NCBI GenBank assembly: GCA_041685835.1
Contig: JAWLEX010000107.1
Coordinates: 1-10,376, forward strand
Origin: JAIPEI01 sp041685835
Lineage (GTDB): Bacteria; Desulfobacterota; DSM-4660; Desulfatiglandales; HGW-15
Direction: 5' to 3'
Length of the DNA stretch: 10,376 nt
Numbering within the stretch: position 1 is the stretch's first letter; each line of letters opens with the position of its first letter. A program made the translations under genes and the position numbers. The notes beneath the pieces were generated by a model. The model was not told the origin of the DNA, searched no databases, and saw only the letters and a list, made by a program, of their open reading frames with translations. Positions 6,355 through 10,376 of this stretch are shown one piece after another.

Positions 6355-6691
6355 AGATGTCGTGGAAAGATTCGATCTTGAGCCGATGGCCGGAAAAGGG
6401 GGTCTGGACCGCGAGGTGCGGAGCGGCTACTGCGGCGATCTGCTGAGCGATGTGATGGCGAATGCCGGGGCCGGCGCACTGTGGCTGACCATTCAGTCCC
6501 ATAAGAACATCGTAGGGGTGGCAGTTCTGTCGGAACTGGCGGCCGTCATCCTTGTGAACGGGCGCCGACCGGACGAGGACACCAGGACCAAAGCGGATGA
6601 AGAAGGGATCCCCATACTGGGGACCGCAAGATCCGCCTTTGATACGGCGGGCCTCCTTTTCGATGCCGGGATCAGCGGGACAGGGGAATGA
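6344..6691 (+). CDS. DRTGG-type domain protein, second copy
   Basis: A 115-residue single-domain protein clearly paralogous to the gene at 4159-4527: both contain a hydrophobic strand, N-(I/T)-V/I segments, then AA(V/I)ILV-G-(R/K)-PDED, a basic stretch, GIP(I/L)L and a final helix ending in AG(I/L)-G. I prefer the TTG at 6344 as start: GGAG lies 6 bases upstream and the opening LKVKDVVERF aligns with the first copy. The alternative ATG at 6323 adds seven residues, overlaps the previous gene by 32 bases and has only a weak site. It overlaps the following PHP gene by 4 bases (ATGA). Function unknown; the pairing of two diverged copies around the hydrogenase-like gene suggests a hetero-oligomer or two related ligand-binding parts (inference). 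Confidence 0.8.
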   Translation: MKVKDVVERFDLEPMAGKGGLDREVRSGYCGDLLSDVMANAGAGALWLTIQSHKNIVGVAVLSELAAVILVNGRRPDEDTRTKADEEGIPILGTARSAFDTAGLLFDAGISGTGE

Positions 6692-7443
6692 GGCGATACC
6701 TGGCCGATTTGCATATCCATTCCTGCCTGTCTCCGTGTGCATCGCTTGATATGACTCCCAGGGCGATCGTGGAGATGAATCTCAAGAACGGCATCGACCT
6801 GATAGCCCTGTGCGATCACAACTCGGCCGAGAACGTGGGCGCCACCATGAGGGCCGGGAGGCGGCAGGGGGTCTCTGTTATTCCAGGGATGGAGATCAAC
6901 TCGCAGGAAGAGGTGCACACCCTTGCGATCTTCGATACGGAGGAGCAGGCCCTGGCCATGCAGGAGGTCCTGTATGCTGCGCTGAAAGGCTCGAACCGTC
7001 CCGATATTTTCGGGGACCAGGTGGTGGTTAATGAGTTCGATGAAGTGGAAGGTTTCAACGACCGTCTGCTCATCGGGGCGGTCCAGATGGATATTTACGA
7101 GGTTGTTCGTGAGGTTCACAGGCTCGGTGGGCTATGTATCGCATCACACGTGGATCGGCCCAGTTACAGCATCCTGAGTCAACTGGGGTTTGTTCCCGGA
7201 GATCTGGAACTGGACGCCCTGGAGTGTTCCAGAAACGGGTCTCCCGAATCCCTGCTGAAGACCCTTCCCCCGCCTGAGGGCCGTGCTCCGGCGCTGTTAA
7301 CCTCCTCCGACGCCCACGAACTCGACGACATAGGCACTGCTTCGTCCTGGTTCATAATCGATACGCCCGAGGTGTGTGAACTGGCTCTGGCGTTTCGGGG
7401 AGAAAGAGGTCGGAGGGTTGAAATTCGATCGGGAACCGGGTAA
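6688..7443 (+). CDS. PHP-domain metal-dependent phosphoesterase
   Basis: A 251-residue PHP-superfamily protein. The metal-binding set appears complete: DLHIHS (D7, H9, H11), CDHN (D43, H44), GMEINS (E69), EVHTL (H77), ASHVDRPS (H154) and SSDAH (D208, H210). This predicts a di- or trinuclear metal site able to hydrolyse a phosphoester; small PHP proteins act on nucleotides, 3'-5' oligonucleotides or histidinol phosphate, and the substrate here is unknown. It opens with MRRYLADLHIHS, the usual start for stand-alone PHP proteins, and overlaps the previous gene by 4 bases. The stretch about 95-135 between the second and third metal motifs is a family-specific insertion. The following ATPase gene is in the same reading frame, separated by one TAA and 39 bases. 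Placement in an hnd-like operon suggests turnover of a nucleotide signal or cofactor (inference). Confidence 0.88.
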   Translation: MRRYLADLHIHSCLSPCASLDMTPRAIVEMNLKNGIDLIALCDHNSAENVGATMRAGRRQGVSVIPGMEINSQEEVHTLAIFDTEEQALAMQEVLYAALKGSNRPDIFGDQVVVNEFDEVEGFNDRLLIGAVQMDIYEVVREVHRLGGLCIASHVDRPSYSILSQLGFVPGDLELDALECSRNGSPESLLKTLPPPEGRAPALLTSSDAHELDDIGTASSWFIIDTPEVCELALAFRGERGRRVEIRSGTG

Positions 7444-7469
7444 GGAAAAGGGCCTGAAACAAGGCTGAA

Positions 7470-7476
7470 GAGGGGA
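7470..7476 (+). promoter_or_regulatory. Ribosome-binding site that supports a CTG start
   Basis: GAGGGGA lies 6 bases upstream of the CTG at 7483. It is well spaced for that codon and far from the first GTG in frame (7513), which has no ribosome-binding site of its own. It therefore decides the start of the following gene. Confidence 0.6.
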
Positions 7477-7482
7477 ACGGAC

Positions 7483-8019
7483 CTGAGGGATTTCTCGCTG
7501 CACATCCTGGACGTGGTCGAGAACGGCCTGGAGGCCGGGGCGGACCTGATTCGAATCTCCATTGTGGAAGACCGTGAAACGAACCGGATGGAGATCACCA
7601 TTTCCGACAACGGACGCGGAATTCCTGAAGAAAAACTGCAGGAGATTCTGGATCCCTTTTACACTACCCGGACCACGCGCCGCGTGGGGCTGGGCCTCGG
7701 TCTCTTTCGTGAGGCCAGCCGGAGGTGCGAAGGGGACTTTCAAGTTCGATCCGCTGTGGGTGAGGGTACGGAGATATCCGCTACGTTTCAACTGGACCAC
7801 ATCGACCTTCCCCCCCTGGGGGACATGGCCGGAACCATGACGGTCCTGATCGCGGGAAATGTGAACACGGACTTCGTATACATCCACACGGTGAATGGAA
7901 ACCGGTTCGAGCTGGACACCCGGGCGATCAAGGGTGAATTGGAGGGTGTGCCGATCCACCACCCGGAAGTGACTCGTTACATTACTCAGACGATCCGGGA
8001 ATTCCTGTCCAAGCGGTAA
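7483..8019 (+). CDS. Stand-alone histidine-kinase-type ATPase with extra C-terminal domain; probable CTG start
   Basis: A 178-residue protein if started at CTG 7483. Residues 1-110 are a GHKL ATPase: N box HILDVVENGLEAGA, G1 box DNGRGIPEE, F box DPFYTTR, G2 box VGLGLGLF and a GEGT turn. There is no dimerisation/phospho-histidine (DHp) domain, sensor domain or receiver, so it is not a complete sensor kinase. The remaining ~65 residues (from about GDMAGTMTVLIAGN) form a conserved-looking alpha/beta tail that I do not recognise. The CTG start is chosen because GAGGGGA is 6 bases upstream and because family members begin with M-R-D-L/F-S-L-H-I-L-D; a GTG start at 7513 would remove that conserved helix. 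No ATG, GTG or TTG occurs in frame between the upstream TAA (7441) and 7513. It follows the PHP gene and precedes the HndB-like gene by 20 bases. Confidence 0.85.
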   Translation: MRDFSLHILDVVENGLEAGADLIRISIVEDRETNRMEITISDNGRGIPEEKLQEILDPFYTTRTTRRVGLGLGLFREASRRCEGDFQVRSAVGEGTEISATFQLDHIDLPPLGDMAGTMTVLIAGNVNTDFVYIHTVNGNRFELDTRAIKGELEGVPIHHPEVTRYITQTIREFLSKR

Positions 8020-8039
8020 TACGGAGGCAAGAGAAGGAC

Positions 8040-8411
8040 ATGCCGAAACTTACGATCGAAGACCTCAAGAGGATAAAGGAAAACACCAAGAAGTCCACGG
8101 CCCTGAGGGACGGAGAGACCACGGTGAAGATCACGGTCCACATGGGTACCTGCGGCATTGCGGCCGGGGCGCGCGAGGTCATGGACACCCTGCTGGAGGA
8201 ACTGGCCGAGAGTGGAAGGGACGACGTGCGCGTGGTGAACTCCGGCTGCATGGGCATGTGCAGCAGCGAACCCAACGTCACCGTGGAGATCATGAACCAG
8301 GAGCCGGTTATCTACCAGCACATGGACCGCAACAAAATGCGGCAGGTGTTCAAGCGGCACATAATGCACGGGGAGGTGCAGTCGGACTTCGCCCTGGGAC
8401 GCATTAATTGA
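8040..8411 (+). CDS. hndB: HndB-like thioredoxin-fold [2Fe-2S] protein
   Basis: A 123-residue (2Fe-2S) ferredoxin-domain protein resembling HndB of NADP-reducing hydrogenases. After a helical N-terminus (1-28) comes the thioredoxin-like fold with MGTCGIAAGAREVM (C38) and SGCMGMCSSEPNV (C70, C74). Only three of the four cysteines of a classical C-x4-C...C-x3-C site are in place, which is usual for this subfamily. The C-terminal VIYQHMDRNKMRQVFKRHI segment is typical of the hydrogenase-linked group. It probably serves as an electron relay next to the flavin subunit. The start ATG follows AAGGA closely, with GGAGG at 8023-8027 further upstream. It lies 86 bases before the NuoF-like gene. Confidence 0.9.
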   Translation: MPKLTIEDLKRIKENTKKSTALRDGETTVKITVHMGTCGIAAGAREVMDTLLEELAESGRDDVRVVNSGCMGMCSSEPNVTVEIMNQEPVIYQHMDRNKMRQVFKRHIMHGEVQSDFALGRIN

Positions 8412-8497
8412 TCACCGTAGAACCCTTGAATTGACCGGACCGAATGAAGCAGGAGTGCCCTTATTATACTGCTCTGTAACAAGACAAGGGGGCCCAG

Positions 8498-10285
8498 ATG
8501 AGCACCTACAGAACCGAGATCCTTTTGTGCGGCGGGACAGGTTGCCGCGCCTCCGGAAGCGATGAAGTAAAGGCGGCACTTAAGAGAGAACTCGAACAGC
8601 GCGGACTGCAACACGAAATTCGAGTCATTGAGACCGGGTGCAACGGTTTCTGTGCCCAGGGGCCTCTGGCCGTTGTCCAGCCCGAGGGGATCTTTTACCA
8701 GAAGCTCGATCCGGAAGGCATCCCTCACCTGGTGGAGGAGCATTTTCTAAAAGGGCGCCCCGTTAAAAAGTTTTTCTACACCGAGCAGGCGAGTGCAGAG
8801 AGCATACCGGTGATGGGGGATATCCCGTTTTATTCCCGCCAGGAATTGATTGTTCTCAGGAACCGCGGGGCGATCGACCCGGAACAGATCGACGAGTACA
8901 TAGCCCGGGACGGATATTTAGGTGCGGGGAAAGCTCTTTTGGAGATGACGTCAGAAGCAGTCATTGCTGAAGTCAAGGCTTCCGGACTGCGGGGTAGAGG
9001 TGGAGCCGGGTTCCCCACGGGGCTCAAGTGGGAGTTCGCGAGTAAGAGCGAGGGCGACGTCAAGTTTGTGCTCTGTAATGCGGATGAGGGTGATCCCGGG
9101 GCGTTCATGGACCGGAGCGTCCTGGAGGCCGATCCCCACGCCGTTCTGGAAGGTATGATCATCGCGGCCAAGGCCGTGGGGGCGAATAAGGGTTACATCT
9201 ACTGCAGGGCCGAGTATCCCCTGGCCCTGCACCGGCTCGATGTGGCCATCAGGCAGGCCCGGGAGTACGGGCTTCTGGGGGACGACATCCTGGGGAGCGG
9301 CTTCAATTTCGACCTCGAGGTTTACAGGGGCGCAGGCGCCTTTGTGTGCGGCGAGGAAACGGCGTTGATGTTTTCCATTGAGGGCAGGCGGGGAATGCCC
9401 AGGCCGCGTCCTCCGTATCCGGCCCAGCAGGGCCTGTGGAAGCTCCCCACAGTGCTGAACAACGTGGAAACCTATGCAAACATTCCTCAGATCATCTACA
9501 AGGGAGGCGACTGGTACGCAGGCATCGGCACGGAGACGAGTAAGGGCACCAAGGTTTTTGCCCTGACCGGCGCCGTCAGGAACATCGGTCTCGTGGAGGT
9601 CCCCATGGGGACCTCTCTCAGAGAAATAATCTTCGAAGTGGGCGGCGGCATTCCGAAGAAGCGCAAGTTCAAGGCCGTGCAGCTGGGCGGGCCCTCGGGC
9701 GGCTGTATCCCTGAATCCCATATCGACACCCCCGTGGACTTCGAGTCTATTTCCAGGGTGGGCGCTATCATGGGGTCCGGCGGCATGATCGTAATGGACG
9801 ACAGGACGTGCATGGTGGACATGGCGCGTTTTTTCATGGATTTCATCCAGGACGAGTCCTGCGGTAAGTGCCCCCCGTGCAGGGAAGGGACCAGGCGGAT
9901 GCTCGAGATCCTTGAGAGGATAACCAAAGGCCTCGGCGAGCCGGAAGACATCGATACCCTCGAGGAACTGAGTAATGTGATCCGTGGCTCCGCCTTGTGC
10001 GGGCTGGGCCAGACCGGCCCCAACCCCGTTCTTTCCACCCTCAGGTATTTTCGGGACGAATACGAAGCCCACATCAATGAGAAGCGGTGTCCGGCAAAAC
10101 GCTGCCCGGAGCTTGTCCAGTTCGTTGTTGACCCGGATCGCTGCAAGAAGTGTGGAGAATGTTTCAAGAGCTGCCCGACCGGTGCGGTCCATTGGGAAAA
10201 GAAGCAGGTCGCCTTCATCGACAGGAACAAGTGCATCAAGTGCATGAGTTGCATTGTTAACTGCCCGTTCGATGCCATAGACTAG
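8498..10285 (+). CDS. hndC: NuoF/HndC/HydB-like FMN- and NAD-binding iron-sulfur subunit
   Basis: A 595-residue flavoprotein that exchanges electrons with NAD(P)H. The domains in order are an N-terminal thioredoxin-like [2Fe-2S] domain (C11, C16, C48, C52); a complex I 51-kDa flavin/NADH domain (about 110-350) with the FMN loop GRGGAGFPTGLKWEF (166-180) and GAGAFVCGEETAL (278-290); an SLBB domain (about 350-430); a NuoF [4Fe-4S] site (C455, C458, C461, C501); and a C-terminal 2x[4Fe-4S] ferredoxin (C549, C552, C555, C559; C579, C582, C585, C589). This N- and C-terminal extension pattern is that of HydB/HndC of electron-bifurcating hydrogenases, not of respiratory NuoF. The start ATG has AAGGGGG upstream with good spacing. 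It is the last gene in the window; the hydrogenase catalytic subunit expected next is not seen before the inverted repeat. Confidence 0.95.
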   Translation: MSTYRTEILLCGGTGCRASGSDEVKAALKRELEQRGLQHEIRVIETGCNGFCAQGPLAVVQPEGIFYQKLDPEGIPHLVEEHFLKGRPVKKFFYTEQASAESIPVMGDIPFYSRQELIVLRNRGAIDPEQIDEYIARDGYLGAGKALLEMTSEAVIAEVKASGLRGRGGAGFPTGLKWEFASKSEGDVKFVLCNADEGDPGAFMDRSVLEADPHAVLEGMIIAAKAVGANKGYIYCRAEYPLALHRLDVAIRQAREYGLLGDDILGSGFNFDLEVYRGAGAFVCGEETALMFSIEGRRGMPRPRPPYPAQQGLWKLPTVLNNVETYANIPQIIYKGGDWYAGIGTETSKGTKVFALTGAVRNIGLVEVPMGTSLREIIFEVGGGIPKKRKFKAVQLGGPSGGCIPESHIDTPVDFESISRVGAIMGSGGMIVMDDRTCMVDMARFFMDFIQDESCGKCPPCREGTRRMLEILERITKGLGEPEDIDTLEELSNVIRGSALCGLGQTGPNPVLSTLRYFRDEYEAHINEKRCPAKRCPELVQFVVDPDRCKKCGECFKSCPTGAVHWEKKQVAFIDRNKCIKCMSCIVNCPFDAID

Positions 10286-10288
10286 TTT

Positions 10289-10310
10289 CCATCCAGAAAT
10301 GGTCTTTTTT
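10289..10310 (+). terminator. Weak hairpin plus T-run after the flavoprotein gene
   Basis: CCAT (10289-10292) can pair with ATGG (10299-10302) around a 6-base loop, followed after TC by six T (10305-10310). A stem of only four pairs is weak for an intrinsic terminator, but it lies just after the stop codon and before a strong inverted repeat. Confidence 0.3.
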
Positions 10311-10333
10311 GCCAATCTCGGCGTCAATCTGCG

Positions 10334-10376
10334 AGGTTGCTTGTGCGGCGTACTTCAGTACGCCTCCGCGCAACCT
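10334..10376. repeat. Long imperfect inverted repeat running to the right edge
   Basis: AGGTTGC (10334-10340) pairs with GCAACCT (10370-10376), the last seven bases of the window. Inside, GGCGTACT (10347-10354) pairs with AGTACGCC (10357-10364) around a two-base loop. The outer arm reaches the edge exactly, so the structure probably continues; the sequence to its left (CTCGGCGTCAATCTGCG) would be the rest of the left arm. It resembles intergenic palindromic repeats scattered in Desulfobacterota genomes and may also act as a terminator. Confidence 0.65.

Noticed and set aside
8461..8470. TATACT as an internal promoter before the flavoprotein gene
   Set aside because: The -10-like string is good, but no -35-like hexamer occurs at 16-18 bases; TTGACC at 8431-8436 is 28 bases away, too far.
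3639..10285. Respiratory complex I operon
   Set aside because: NuoE- and NuoF-like proteins are present, but no NuoA/H/J-N membrane subunits or NuoB/C/D occur, and the flavoprotein has the extensions typical of soluble hydrogenase or bifurcating enzymes.
8951..10327. 458-codon open frame on the minus strand opposite the flavoprotein gene
   Set aside because: It is antisense to a gene with complete FMN, NADH and Fe-S motifs, its translation shows no domain I recognise, and long antisense frames are expected in GC-rich genes.
1..10376. CRISPR array, tRNA, rRNA or insertion sequence
   Set aside because: No regularly spaced direct repeats, cloverleaf-like sequence, rRNA-like stretch or transposase-like protein was seen on either strand.

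Overview
The window looks like the chromosome of a strictly anaerobic, moderately GC-rich bacterium. A sulfate-reducing or syntrophic Desulfobacterota is most likely, and a syntrophic Clostridium-type organism is the main alternative. This assignment is inferred from gene content (a KorDABC-type ferredoxin oxidoreductase beside an Hnd/Hyd-type NAD-linked hydrogenase cluster) and from repeat-like intergenic DNA. No 16S or other phylogenetic marker is present.

Layout. Two operons diverge from an intergenic region of about 350 bp (3292-3638) that carries a promoter candidate for each direction. The leftward operon (minus strand, 3291 down to 103) encodes, in transcription order, a small 2x[4Fe-4S] ferredoxin subunit, the alpha, beta (TPP-binding) and gamma subunits of a 2-oxoacid:ferredoxin oxidoreductase, and a tandem ACT-domain protein. 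The rightward operon (3639-10285) encodes a NuoE/HndA-like [2Fe-2S] protein, a DRTGG-type protein, an RsbW-like ATPase, a ferredoxin fused to a degenerate [FeFe]-hydrogenase-like domain with a C-terminal Fe-S domain, a second DRTGG-type protein, a PHP-family metallo-phosphoesterase, a stand-alone histidine-kinase-type ATPase, an HndB-like [2Fe-2S] protein and a large NuoF/HndC/HydB-like flavoprotein. A strong inverted repeat follows and runs to, and probably past, the right edge.

How it fits together. HndA, HndB and HndC homologues are the NAD(P)H-reactive part of electron-bifurcating [FeFe]-hydrogenases or related NADH:ferredoxin enzymes. The leftward operon makes or consumes reduced ferredoxin, so both operons share the ferredoxin pool. 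The six genes between hndA and hndB look like a signalling or assembly module: two GHKL ATPases with no visible partner, a PHP enzyme, two paralogous DRTGG proteins and a hydrogenase homologue that keeps cluster-binding cysteines but has lost catalytic residues. Their joint function is the least explained part of the window. A catalytic hydrogenase (HydA/HndD) is not present in the window.

Other points of interest are a probable CTG start codon on the second ATPase gene, an abrupt AT-rich block covering the first half of the small ferredoxin gene, and short intergenic structures.
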